Below, one piece after another: positions 6,112 to 12,988 of a stretch of DNA of 17,435 nt. Below the pieces are notes generated by a model. It saw only the letters and a list, made by a program, of their open reading frames with translations, did not search any database and was not told the DNA's origin. A program made the translations under genes and the position numbers. How positions within the stretch are numbered: position 1 is the first letter of the stretch; every line of letters begins with the position of its first letter. Source of the stretch: Nanosynbacter sp. (GTDB taxonomy: Bacteria > Patescibacteriota > Saccharimonadia > Saccharimonadales > Saccharimonadaceae); assembly GCA_015257605.1 (NCBI GenBank), contig JABZJV010000013.1, positions 1 through 17,435 of the forward strand, written 5' to 3'.

Positions 6112-7362
6112 ATGCCTCCAGAAAACAACTCGCAGCAACCACTTCAACAAACGCAATATCCGCAGCAACCGCAATATCAACAATACCCGCAGCAGTATCC
6201 GCCGCAAAACCAACCTCAATACGCTTCACCACAGCCGCAATATCAGCAGTATTCTTCACAGAAACCAAACAAAATACTCCTGACGATTGCTTTGATCGTT
6301 TCGCCACTCGCAATACTATTCGTAATACTAATATCTATTGGCATCATTTACGGGCTATCCGAAACATTTTCGCAAAATCCAGTAAGCTCTTTCGGACAGC
6401 TGAATGATTGCGCTGAACAAATACGCCAAATACCAGGCGTAGAGAAAGTCGATCTCAAACTATCAGACATCGTAGAGGACTTTTTTGGCAACAAAAAAGG
6501 TACTTACAAAATAACGCTTCAGCCGGATTACCCTAAAGATCAAACCGTCATCGCAGTAAAGAAAATCGCCGACGTTATCTCGCCGATCCGAGAATGGCCG
6601 CAACAAAACTTCATTGCAATAACTCAGAAGCAGGGCGACGGCGCAATCAACACCGACTCGGAAGCTAACGTGTTTTACAAAATTCCCGAAAAACTCCCGG
6701 CGCTATTCGATAAGCTTAAAGAGTCTAATTTCAAAGCCAAAATTTCAGCTAGAGTACTAGAGAAATCAGAGAAAAACAAAACAGCGAACGGACAGCGTAC
6801 TCTATATTATCATTACCTTGACTGCAAAGTTGAGATGAATGCCGCCAATCTTAACGAAATCAAATCATCGTTGCCAAGCAACACGTCTATCGGCTCGTAC
6901 GACAAACTTGTCTATATTTGGAATATAACCAGAAGCGGCGGAGATACAACTAAAGTCTATGCCGATGGCAGAATATTCGCCAATAACCGCTATCTGATGG
7001 AAAATATCGACATATTCGAGCCTATCTTATTCGAGATTGGAGAACTAGGATTCGGCATTGATAAAGAATCAGACGAAATCCTAGGCGAAGTTACGTTCAA
7101 CAACTTATTCAGCAAATTCAAGCCGTCACACATTGACATTTTCGCTCAGGCCGTTAAATTAATGATTGCAAAGAATAATCAAGGCGCATTTAGAATCGAT
7201 CAAGATAAAGTCCGCGGCTATCCAGAGGGGCGAGTTACGCTGCCAGATATCGCTATCAAAAACGGCATTGCAACTGTAAAAGAATACGATTTCGAGCCAA
7301 GAGATAGTTATATTATCGAAAAAATCGTCCGGCAAGCAAATGCAACTGACTCGCCAGCTTGA
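6112..7362 (+). CDS. Single-pass membrane protein with P/Q/Y-rich cytoplasmic tail, unknown function
   Basis: A 416-residue protein not assigned to a family. Residues 1-53 are a low-complexity tail of Pro, Gln and Tyr in short repeats (Q-P-Q-Y-Q-Q-Y and Y-P-Q-Q-Y types). Residues 55-81 form one strongly hydrophobic helix, and the remaining ~330 residues are a mixed alpha/beta, Lys/Asp-rich domain expected outside the membrane. Lysine codons are frequent and base composition looks more AT-rich than in neighbouring genes. It starts 16 bp after exoA, with a weak AAGG ribosome-site match about 7 nt upstream of the ATG, so it is probably read from the exoA transcript. Its stop codon directly abuts the stop of the convergent gene. 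A surface or adhesion-related role is only a guess. Confidence 0.75.
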   Translation: MPPENNSQQPLQQTQYPQQPQYQQYPQQYPPQNQPQYASPQPQYQQYSSQKPNKILLTIALIVSPLAILFVILISIGIIYGLSETFSQNPVSSFGQLNDCAEQIRQIPGVEKVDLKLSDIVEDFFGNKKGTYKITLQPDYPKDQTVIAVKKIADVISPIREWPQQNFIAITQKQGDGAINTDSEANVFYKIPEKLPALFDKLKESNFKAKISARVLEKSEKNKTANGQRTLYYHYLDCKVEMNAANLNEIKSSLPSNTSIGSYDKLVYIWNITRSGGDTTKVYADGRIFANNRYLMENIDIFEPILFEIGELGFGIDKESDEILGEVTFNNLFSKFKPSHIDIFAQAVKLMIAKNNQGAFRIDQDKVRGYPEGRVTLPDIAIKNGIATVKEYDFEPRDSYIIEKIVRQANATDSPA

Positions 7363-7734
7363 TCAAATCCGGTCTTTGGCAAAACGTTTTTCTTCGATCG
7401 CTACCGTTAACTCGTACAGCCGCTGCACGCCGTTCTCTAGTTGGTAATAATGCCGGATGTACGCCAATTCTAACACAAACAAAATTAGCGCCAGCAACCC
7501 CAGCAAGTAGTTCATTGCCGACCCCATCGCCGCGGTCGCCAAAAATGCCGCCAGGGACGCTAAAAATAGCCCGGCGAAGAAAAATGTCACCAGCAAGTGA
7601 ATTAGTCGCTCGTGCTGAAATTCTTGCACGCGCGTGCGGTGATAGTGCGCCAATTCCGTCAGATCAGTTTTCGACTTGGCCGCCGCTAGGCGCTGCGATA
7701 TAGTTTGATAATGCTCGGCGATATGTTTTTCCAT
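7363..7734 (-). CDS. Small two-helix membrane protein, unknown function
   Basis: A 123-residue protein. An alpha-helical charged N-terminal part (1-42, containing F-Q-H-E-R-L-I-H-L-L-V-T) leads into two hydrophobic helices, roughly 45-70 and 74-95, and then a charged helical C-terminus (I-R-H-Y-Y-Q-L-E-N-G-V-Q). The shape suggests both ends are cytoplasmic. I cannot name the family. The start is supported by TACAAT at 7742-7747 on the minus strand with a 7-nt gap, a leaderless start. It diverges from the ribokinase-fold gene across a short shared promoter region. It ends immediately next to the stop of the opposing gene, leaving no room for a terminator, so the two transcripts should overlap. 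Confidence 0.75.
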   Translation of the reverse strand: MEKHIAEHYQTISQRLAAAKSKTDLTELAHYHRTRVQEFQHERLIHLLVTFFFAGLFLASLAAFLATAAMGSAMNYLLGLLALILFVLELAYIRHYYQLENGVQRLYELTVAIEEKRFAKDRI

Positions 7735-7815
7735 AGCTTAAATTGTACGCTAGCCCGGCGACTGCGGCAAGCGCTTGAACTGGTATGTCCGCACTTTTCG
7801 CGCTACAATACATTC

Positions 7816-8601
7816 ATGGAATTAGCATATTGGCAGCGCCAAACGCCCGAGCAGCCGCTCTTTCCCGATATTGAGTGGAATAAGCCCGAACAGCGTTCGC
7901 GCGCCGGCAAACTCGGTATCATTGGCGGCAACAAACTTGGCTTTGCTGGTGTCGCCGAAGCTTACTCGACAGCGCTCGCTAGCGGAGTAGGGGAAGCCCG
8001 CGCCTTGCTACCGGATGTCATCAAAAACACCTTGCCGCACACCATGGCTGGCGTCACTTACGCGCCTAGTAATCCTAGCGGCGGTTTAGCTCAAGAGTCT
8101 ATCAGTGAGCTACGTGCGCTTAGCGCGTGGAGCGACGGCTTGCTACTAATAGGCGATGCCGGGCGCAACAGCCAAACAGCGATTGTCTATAGCCAGCTGC
8201 TGCGCGACTATCAAGGACCAGCAGTTATCACCCGCGACGCCGTAGATCTAATACGCAACGACTCCGCTACACTAGCAGCACGCCCAAACACCGTGTTAAT
8301 TTTGAGTTTCGCGCAGCTGCAAAAACTTTTTCGCACGCTTTATTATCCCAAAATTTTGACTTTCAGTATGCAGTTGCTGCAGTTAGTCGAAGCTTTGCAC
8401 AAATTCACCGTGACATACCCAATTACCATTACCACCTTGCATCAAGACACGCTCGTTACTGCTCACAGCGGGGAGGTCACCACCATGCCATGGAACGATC
8501 CGATGCGCATCTGGCGCGGTACAGTAGCGGCGCGCGCCAGCGTCTACTATATCTGGAACCCATCGCGGCCGCTTGAAGCAATCACTGCCAGTTTGATCTA
8601 A
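7816..8601 (+). CDS. Ribokinase-fold protein, NAD(P)H-hydrate dehydratase-like, catalytic motif absent
   Basis: A 261-residue protein resembling the C-terminal (NnrD/YjeF) dehydratase domain that repairs hydrated NAD(P)H. Visible similarities are the G-K-L-G-I-I-G-G-N nucleotide-side strand (31-39), the S-T-A-L-A-S-G-V-G-E-A-R-A-L-L-P helix region, L-L-I-G-D-A-G-R-N-S (in place of G-P-G-L-G-R), and an A-V-I-T-R-D-A-V-D-L segment. The family's C-terminal G-(G/S)-G-D-V-L-A-G motif, which carries the catalytic Asp, is not seen; W-R-G-T-V-A-A-R-A stands about where it should be. It may be a diverged CPR family with another substrate or a non-enzymatic role. The start is taken at 7816, not at an upstream ATG at 7705, because TACAAT at 7804-7809 leaves a 6-nt gap and the upstream part overlaps the opposing gene. 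Confidence 0.7.
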   Translation: MELAYWQRQTPEQPLFPDIEWNKPEQRSRAGKLGIIGGNKLGFAGVAEAYSTALASGVGEARALLPDVIKNTLPHTMAGVTYAPSNPSGGLAQESISELRALSAWSDGLLLIGDAGRNSQTAIVYSQLLRDYQGPAVITRDAVDLIRNDSATLAARPNTVLILSFAQLQKLFRTLYYPKILTFSMQLLQLVEALHKFTVTYPITITTLHQDTLVTAHSGEVTTMPWNDPMRIWRGTVAARASVYYIWNPSRPLEAITASLI

Positions 8602-8659
8602 AAAACCCAGCAATAACAAATCCGCCCTGATATTTCAGAGCGGATTGTTTCTAGCTGGG
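8600..8659 (-). terminator. Intrinsic terminator of the LPKTG protein gene
   Basis: On the minus strand a hairpin forms from GCGGATT/AATCCGC (8640-8646 with 8619-8625), extended inward by CTGA/TCAG around a 4-nt loop. An outer 6-bp GCTGGG/CCCAGC stem (8654-8659 with 8606-8611) follows, then six T residues (8600-8605). The T-run overlaps the stop codon of the convergent plus-strand gene. No T-run exists in the plus direction, so termination is for the leftward gene. Confidence 0.8.
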
Positions 8660-8667
8660 GGGATTAA

Positions 8668-9840
8668 CTAGAGGCGTTTGCGGCTAGCGATGTAAGCGCT
8701 GGCTGCTGCGGTTAGACCGCCGAGGCCGACCACCGAGGCGACTACTTCGCCGGTACCAGTCTTTGGCAATTCAACTGGATTTGATGGGGTTGGCGTTTTT
8801 GGAGTTTCCGGTGGAGTCGCTGGAGTTTCCTCGCATTTGCTCATGTCAGTGGTGTACTGGCTGTCACTTGACTCTTTGCGGGTAACTTCGACGATTTTCT
8901 TGTCAGCGATGCGGCAAACTTTCACCTTGTCGCAGTCTGCTTCATTCTTGGAATGCTTCTTGCTGTCAAACTCGGTCTCTTTGATGGTGATGATGTTACC
9001 AGTCTCGAGTTCGCAAACCTTTACCTTATTACAGTCAGCGAAATTCTTAGAGTGCTTCTTGCTGTCAAATTCTTTCTCTTTGATAGTAATGATAGTATCG
9101 GTTGAAAGGTCGCAGACTTGGATTTCCTTACAGTCGTTAATGTCTTTCGAGTGCTTGCTGCTATTGAACTCTTTTTCCTTGATAGTTACGATTTGCTTGC
9201 TAGTCAGGTCGCAGACCTTGATTTCTTTACAATCGTTGATATCTTTGGAATGTTTGCTGCTATTGAATTCAGTCTCTTTGATAGTGATGATTTTCTTGCT
9301 GGTAAGATCGCAGACTTGGATATCTTTCGGTTTCCAGGTTGCATCACCCCAGACTGGGTTACCGCAATCCTTGATAATGGCTGCGATAAACTTGCCATTT
9401 TCATCGAACCAGACGAAAGCGTCAAACTGATTGTAGACAAAACTGTTCTGAGTCGTAAACTTGTAGAACGAATGTCCGCCAACCGCCTCGCGGCCGTATG
9501 ACGAGCCTGGGTAGCGCGTATTACGCTGAACGGTCTTGGCGTTAGTTGCTACGACTTGGCCGTCGACAACGATCCGGCCGTCCTTGTAAACGGTACCGTT
9601 CTTCATGCCTTTGCCTTCAATCATGGCATCATTTATGTTGTTCCACTGATACAGCGCTTTGATGTCGTTGCGTCCGTAGTAAACATTTTTAAGGTCTTGA
9701 TGACTTGGCGTACCGCAAGTAATCACGTTAATCCATCCGTCACAGACAGATGCTTCTGATGGCTTGGCCAACCAGATTCCACCAGCGATAGCAGCTATAA
9801 CCGCGCCGACAATCGCCAGATTCTTAATTGATAGTTTCAT
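8668..9840 (-). CDS. Sortase-anchored surface protein with five paired-cysteine repeats (LPKTG)
   Basis: A 390-residue secreted protein. Order: a signal peptide (basic start, hydrophobic stretch to about residue 23, S-E-A-S near 28-31), a unique domain (about 32-173) with four cysteines, five tandem 33-residue repeats (174-338), a Thr/Pro-rich spacer, then the sorting signal L-P-K-T-G (358-362), a hydrophobic stretch and a terminal R-K-R-L. Sortase would cleave between Thr and Gly. Each repeat has a Cys near each end (V-C-D-L and D-C), suggesting a disulfide per unit. The start is put at the ATG ending at 9840 because GGGAGGA lies 6-7 nt upstream; an ATG seven codons further up lacks such a site. 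It has its own strong promoter and terminator. The sortase gene lies just beyond tRNA-Leu. It is probably an abundant surface or host-contact protein. Confidence 0.88.
   Translation of the reverse strand: MKLSIKNLAIVGAVIAAIAGGIWLAKPSEASVCDGWINVITCGTPSHQDLKNVYYGRNDIKALYQWNNINDAMIEGKGMKNGTVYKDGRIVVDGQVVATNAKTVQRNTRYPGSSYGREAVGGHSFYKFTTQNSFVYNQFDAFVWFDENGKFIAAIIKDCGNPVWGDATWKPKDIQVCDLTSKKIITIKETEFNSSKHSKDINDCKEIKVCDLTSKQIVTIKEKEFNSSKHSKDINDCKEIQVCDLSTDTIITIKEKEFDSKKHSKNFADCNKVKVCELETGNIITIKETEFDSKKHSKNEADCDKVKVCRIADKKIVEVTRKESSDSQYTTDMSKCEETPATPPETPKTPTPSNPVELPKTGTGEVVASVVGLGGLTAAASAYIASRKRL
8827..9321 (-). repeat. Five tandem 99-bp coding repeats
   Basis: Units run 9223-9321, 9124-9222, 9025-9123, 8926-9024 and 8827-8925, each exactly 33 codons with no insertions. 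The consensus has V-C-D-L near the start, an I-I-T-I-K-E strand, K-H-S-K, and D-C near the end. Units 1 and 2 differ at only a few residues (Q/K, K/Q, I/V, T/K), units 3 and 4 are intermediate, and unit 5 keeps little beyond the cysteines and spacing. That gradient suggests recent expansion at the N-terminal side. Confidence 0.9.
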
Positions 9841-9853
9841 TGATTTCCTCCCT

Positions 9854-9871
9854 GCGTGCATTATTCCACGC
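9854..9871 (-). promoter_or_regulatory. Leader hairpin ahead of the Shine-Dalgarno of the LPKTG gene
   Basis: GCGTG and CACGC (9854-9858 and 9867-9871) form a 5-bp stem with an 8-nt loop in the ~35-nt leader, directly followed by GGGAGGA and the ATG. A short 5' hairpin of this kind may protect the mRNA from decay and keep the ribosome site open. Confidence 0.45.
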
Positions 9872-9881
9872 TTATGATGTC

Positions 9882-9910
9882 ATTGTAGCATAAACTTTTA
9901 ATTATGTCAA
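9882..9910 (-). promoter_or_regulatory. Near-consensus strong promoter of the LPKTG gene
   Basis: On the minus strand, -35 TTGACA (9905-9910, perfect) is spaced by 17 bp from TACAAT (9882-9887, five of six), which is preceded by TG at the extended -10 position. Upstream sequence is AT-rich, as for an UP element. This is the best promoter in the window and predicts high expression. Confidence 0.85.
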
Positions 9911-9917
9911 CACTTTT

Positions 9918-9938
9918 GCATAATATTGTTACTTATGC
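9918..9938. promoter_or_regulatory. GCATAA inverted repeat upstream of the LPKTG promoter (possible operator)
   Basis: GCATAA (9918-9923) and TTATGC (9933-9938) form a 6-bp inverted repeat centred about 20 bp upstream of the -35 box. A third GCATAA copy (9888-9893) overlaps the extended -10. The position suits an activator or repressor site, but the repeat is short and AT-rich. Confidence 0.3.
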
Positions 9939-9972
9939 TTTACGCCGCTACCATAACAGGGGTAAGCGCATC

Positions 9973-9996
9973 AAAAAAAGACGCCCACATACGTCT
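9973..9996 (-). terminator. Intrinsic terminator of tRNA-Leu
   Basis: On the minus strand AGACG and CGTCT (9992-9996 with 9979-9983) form a 5-bp stem with an 8-nt loop, followed by a run of T residues (9973-9978). It lies a few bases after the CCA end of the tRNA and before the LPKTG promoter, insulating the two units. Confidence 0.7.
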
Positions 9997-10002
9997 ATCT
10001 TA

Positions 10003-10089
10003 TGGTACCGCGGGCCGGACTTGAACCGGCACGAGCTAATGCTCAAGAGATTTTGAGTCTCTCATGTCTACCAATTCCATCACCGCGGC
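10003..10089 (-). tRNA. tRNA-Leu (anticodon CAA)
   Basis: An 87-nt class II tRNA with encoded CCA. Acceptor stem GCCGCGG pairs with CCGCGGT (terminal G-U), discriminator A. The anticodon stem AGAGA/TCTCT encloses loop CTCAAAA with CAA at 10053-10055, reading UUG. The long variable arm (GAGC-atta-GCTC) and the T arm (GCCGG-TTCAAGT-CCGGC) are intact. Confidence 0.95.
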
Positions 10090-10107
10090 AGAAAAGGTAC
10101 ATTTTTT

Positions 10108-10136
10108 ATTGTAACAGACCAGCGCTAACTAGTAAA
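10108..10136 (-). promoter_or_regulatory. Promoter of tRNA-Leu
   Basis: On the minus strand TTTACT (10131-10136, four of six) and TACAAT (10108-10113, five of six) are 17 bp apart. Transcription would start about 12 nt before the mature tRNA 5' end. It lies back to back with the sortase promoter. Confidence 0.5.
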
Positions 10137-10141
10137 TAACC

Positions 10142-10162
10142 GCTAATTACGCTATAATTAGC
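10142..10162. promoter_or_regulatory. Perfect 7-bp inverted repeat over the sortase -10 box
   Basis: GCTAATT (10142-10148) and AATTAGC (10156-10162) are exact reverse complements around a 7-nt spacer. The right half overlaps the TATAAT at 10153-10158 that drives the sortase gene. A repressor bound here would block the promoter, so this is a candidate operator. No known regulator is recognised. Confidence 0.4.
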
Positions 10163-10171
10163 ATAGAAAGT

Positions 10172-11509
10172 ATGAAGCCAGACGATCGTTCATCATTAAC
10201 CGTTCCGCCCAGAGACGGAGCGCCTCATCACAGCACGCTAACCGACCAGCACCGGTCGGCAGCGGCTGATATTGTCCGCCAACAGATCAATTCGATTATT
10301 CAAAACGATCCGCATGTCACTGCTGCAACTGGCCAGCAGCCAAATTCTTCTAACGCGAAAAAAACTAAACAGGCCGAGGAACCCCAAAAGAACTCGCACT
10401 CGCCGCAAACAAACGCCTATCCGCAGCCATCTGGCACCGTCGCTGATAGTGCGCAGTCTAACAGCGTTACGGCCGGCCCTGGCGCCGTCGACCCAGACAA
10501 AAACCCGTATACCCGCACCATGAACCAGAGCTCCACGCCTGCTGCGCATGATGCTTCTTGGCAAAAATACCACACCGCCTGGCAAACATATTATCAGCAG
10601 TATTACGAGCGCTACTATGTTTCGCAGATTGACGCCACTCGCAAGTCGCTCAAAAAGCAAGCCGCTCAGCAAGCGCAAAAAAACCAAAACTCGATGCCAA
10701 ACAACGGCACCGTATCGCAAGAGGAAGCCGTCAACGACTTGCGCAGTTCCATTCGCCGCAAAATCAACGACAAAGCCAAGAAGGTCCGCGGCAGCCGCCA
10801 TTTTATGCCGATTATGGCAGCTTGCGCGGTGATGATTGTTTTTCTATTTTTGCAGTATAACCGCGTTTTGTTCGCCTACGTCGAGGCGTATGTCTCGCCA
10901 GGCGCCGCTGACCCCGAATCAATTATCGTCTCGCCAAACACCACCAAAGTCGCTACCAACGAGTCGCGGCTGCTTATCCCGAAGATTGCCGTTGATGTGC
11001 CAATCGTTTGGGACGCTAATGCCGCCGACACCAACTCTCTTAATCAAGCTATGGACAAAGGCATCGTCTGGTTCAATATCCAAGGCGCCAATGCCAAGCC
11101 CGGCGAAAAGGGTAATTTCGTTGTTTCCGGTCATTCCTCCAACGACTGGACTGACAGCGGCGATTATAAATTTATTTTTGCTCGGCTAGAGAAGATGGCC
11201 GCTGGCGATGTGGTTTACGCTAATTACAACGGCACGCGCTATACTTATAAAATCACTGGCACCAAGGTAGTAAAGCCAACCGACGTTGCGTCGCTGCAAA
11301 TCGGCAACGACAAGCCTTACATTACGCTAATCACTTGTACGCCGCTAGGCACAGCACAAAACCGCCTGCTAGTTTTTGGCGAGCAAATCAGCCCGAATCC
11401 GAACGAAGCCAAAACCGCCGAGCAAAACAGCAATACCGCCGCCTCGACCAAGAAAATGCCAGCCAACTCGCCGACATTCTTGCAACGAATATTTGGCATC
11501 GGTAATTAA
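10172..11509 (+). CDS. Sortase transpeptidase with long cytoplasmic N-terminal tail
   Basis: Sortases cut cell-surface proteins at an LPxTG-like signal and join them to an envelope acceptor. This 445-residue protein is longer than usual because of a ~210-residue disordered N-terminal tail rich in Gln, Ser and Thr, with an aromatic W/Y/Q cluster at about 130-150. One membrane helix (211-228) follows, then the outer sortase domain (about 265-405). The catalytic residues are visible: His321 in S-G-H-S-S, Cys389 in L-I-T-C-T, and Arg398 in N-R-L-L-V-F-G-E. A short polar C-terminus follows. TATAAT at 10153-10158 is 13 nt before the ATG, so any leader is only several nt. It is divergent from tRNA-Leu and the LPKTG protein, its likely substrate. 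The sortase class is not clear from sequence alone. Confidence 0.9.
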   Translation: MKPDDRSSLTVPPRDGAPHHSTLTDQHRSAAADIVRQQINSIIQNDPHVTAATGQQPNSSNAKKTKQAEEPQKNSHSPQTNAYPQPSGTVADSAQSNSVTAGPGAVDPDKNPYTRTMNQSSTPAAHDASWQKYHTAWQTYYQQYYERYYVSQIDATRKSLKKQAAQQAQKNQNSMPNNGTVSQEEAVNDLRSSIRRKINDKAKKVRGSRHFMPIMAACAVMIVFLFLQYNRVLFAYVEAYVSPGAADPESIIVSPNTTKVATNESRLLIPKIAVDVPIVWDANAADTNSLNQAMDKGIVWFNIQGANAKPGEKGNFVVSGHSSNDWTDSGDYKFIFARLEKMAAGDVVYANYNGTRYTYKITGTKVVKPTDVASLQIGNDKPYITLITCTPLGTAQNRLLVFGEQISPNPNEAKTAEQNSNTAASTKKMPANSPTFLQRIFGIGN

Positions 11510-11519
11510 CGAACTTAGC

Positions 11520-12971
11520 TTAGTCATACATTTTGATATAGGAAGCGGTGATTTTACCAGAGCTATGCTTGCGGAAATAATACAGAAAACGGTTATTCGA
11601 TGATTGCATTGCCGACGAGCCAACTGCATCGGTCGCCATGGTGTGCATATTAGTACCGTCATAATCACCGAACTCAAAAGTGCCACCAGACACCCGCATA
11701 ATATGCGAATTATCCAGCCAAGCGATTTCACTCGTAGCGGTAGTCTTCATCGAGACGTTAGCAATCGACCGCAGCTCTAAATTATAAGTCACCAAGCTAG
11801 CCCCAGCCTGCGCATAAACATACAGATGCTCGTTGGGCGAGAAGCCCGCATGCGAAACGTCAGTAGCTAACGGCAGTGTCGCCAGCAATTCTTGCTGCAG
11901 TTCTTCTGTCGAATCGCTTGCTGACAATTTTACCTTCTTGACAGCAACCATTTTGCCGTGAGTGATGAGCGCAAAATTATCATAATAATACTCCTCAATC
12001 GCTAGATTAAGACTGCGCCCGGACATATCCTTGAAAGTTTGCAAGGCCCGCGGTTTCGAAGCGCCTTTCGACAAATAGCCAATCGTCCGCTCGCCGCTAT
12101 TATTCGGCTTGGTAGTATAGCTAATCCAACCGTTTCTAGAAACATAAAAATCACTAGCATCGCTAATTAGCGGACCCGACAACGTTTTATCCGACAGTCT
12201 AATCCGGCGAACATCGCTGTCGGCCGTCAACACATACACATTCTGCGAGTCGCTTTTATCGAAAGCTAATTTGCTGATTTGCACGCCGATATCGCGAGTG
12301 ATATTCTGTGCCTTGCCATCGAGGTCAACGATTAGATATTCTTTTGAATCATCGAAAGAGTGGCTGATTAACACTCGTTTGCTATCCTTGCTCCACGATT
12401 CAATTGCAAAACTGTGATTAGCGCCGTCGGCCGTGTAACTATCAGCAGATAGAACACGCTGCTTATGTTCGATCTGGTCGTTATCAACTTTGAGAAAATC
12501 AACTGCTGGCTGCTGCTTGTTTTGGATAACCGCAAAGCGCGATTTATCAGGCGCTGCCGCTGCGCTGTCGAGGCTAGCGAGTTCCATCGCATCTTTAGCC
12601 TCAATGCTCGTCGGCACTAGCTTGACGTAATTTAACCAAAGGATTGAGCCGGCCTTGACGTTAACTTGTTTTTGCCAAGGCACAAAGCCGTCTTTCGATA
12701 CCGTTACCGTGTGCTGCCCGGCAGTCGCTACAATACGCGTCGCCGTCCGGTTGGCAAGGGTGGCGGCATCTATCTGAATCGTTGCGCCATCAGGCCGCGA
12801 GTCAAACTGCATCATGCCGCCTTGTCTAACCGTGCCTCGATCAAAGTCTAAACGATAGCCTTGTACTAGCATCAAACAAACCACTGCCAACGCTAGAACT
12901 GCCAGGGTCATCACAGCATAAGTAAAGGTTAATTTAATACGCTGCTTGCGCCGATTTTTTTGCTGATTCAT
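11520..12971 (-). CDS. Membrane-anchored PEGA-domain protein with propeller-like C-terminal region
   Basis: A 483-residue protein. A basic N-terminus precedes one membrane helix (about 13-37). A PEGA domain follows at about 52-117, recognised by S-R-P-D-G-A-T-I-Q-I-D, a T-V-T-V-S-K-D-G-F strand and W-x-K-x-V-x-V. PEGA domains are beta-sandwich modules common in surface proteins. The remainder has repeated short beta strands with S-x-D and W-x-D turns, like a beta-propeller, and should lie outside the membrane. The start is placed at 12971, not 13010, because TATAAT at 12979-12984 with TGG before it (extended -10) leaves a 7-nt gap. It converges on the sortase gene with a 10-bp gap and diverges from the next gene. 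Its role is unknown, probably in envelope structure or sensing. Confidence 0.8.
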   Translation of the reverse strand: MNQQKNRRKQRIKLTFTYAVMTLAVLALAVVCLMLVQGYRLDFDRGTVRQGGMMQFDSRPDGATIQIDAATLANRTATRIVATAGQHTVTVSKDGFVPWQKQVNVKAGSILWLNYVKLVPTSIEAKDAMELASLDSAAAAPDKSRFAVIQNKQQPAVDFLKVDNDQIEHKQRVLSADSYTADGANHSFAIESWSKDSKRVLISHSFDDSKEYLIVDLDGKAQNITRDIGVQISKLAFDKSDSQNVYVLTADSDVRRIRLSDKTLSGPLISDASDFYVSRNGWISYTTKPNNSGERTIGYLSKGASKPRALQTFKDMSGRSLNLAIEEYYYDNFALITHGKMVAVKKVKLSASDSTEELQQELLATLPLATDVSHAGFSPNEHLYVYAQAGASLVTYNLELRSIANVSMKTTATSEIAWLDNSHIMRVSGGTFEFGDYDGTNMHTMATDAVGSSAMQSSNNRFLYYFRKHSSGKITASYIKMYD

Positions 12972-12988
12972 AGTACGTATTATACCAC

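Noticed and set aside
6112..6270. CAA/CAG-rich tract as a regulatory DNA repeat
   Set aside because: It encodes the P/Q/Y tail in frame; repetition is explained by protein composition.
8827..9321. CRISPR array
   Set aside because: The 99-bp units are contiguous, in frame and translate to conserved protein repeats, without spacers.
8837..9430. Plus-strand frame of 197 codons with repeats
   Set aside because: The repeats are the antisense of the LPKTG protein repeats. There is no promoter, and the minus frame has signal peptide and anchor features.
10238..10801. Minus-strand frame of 187 codons
   Set aside because: It is antisense to the disordered sortase tail, whose biased codons keep several frames open by chance.
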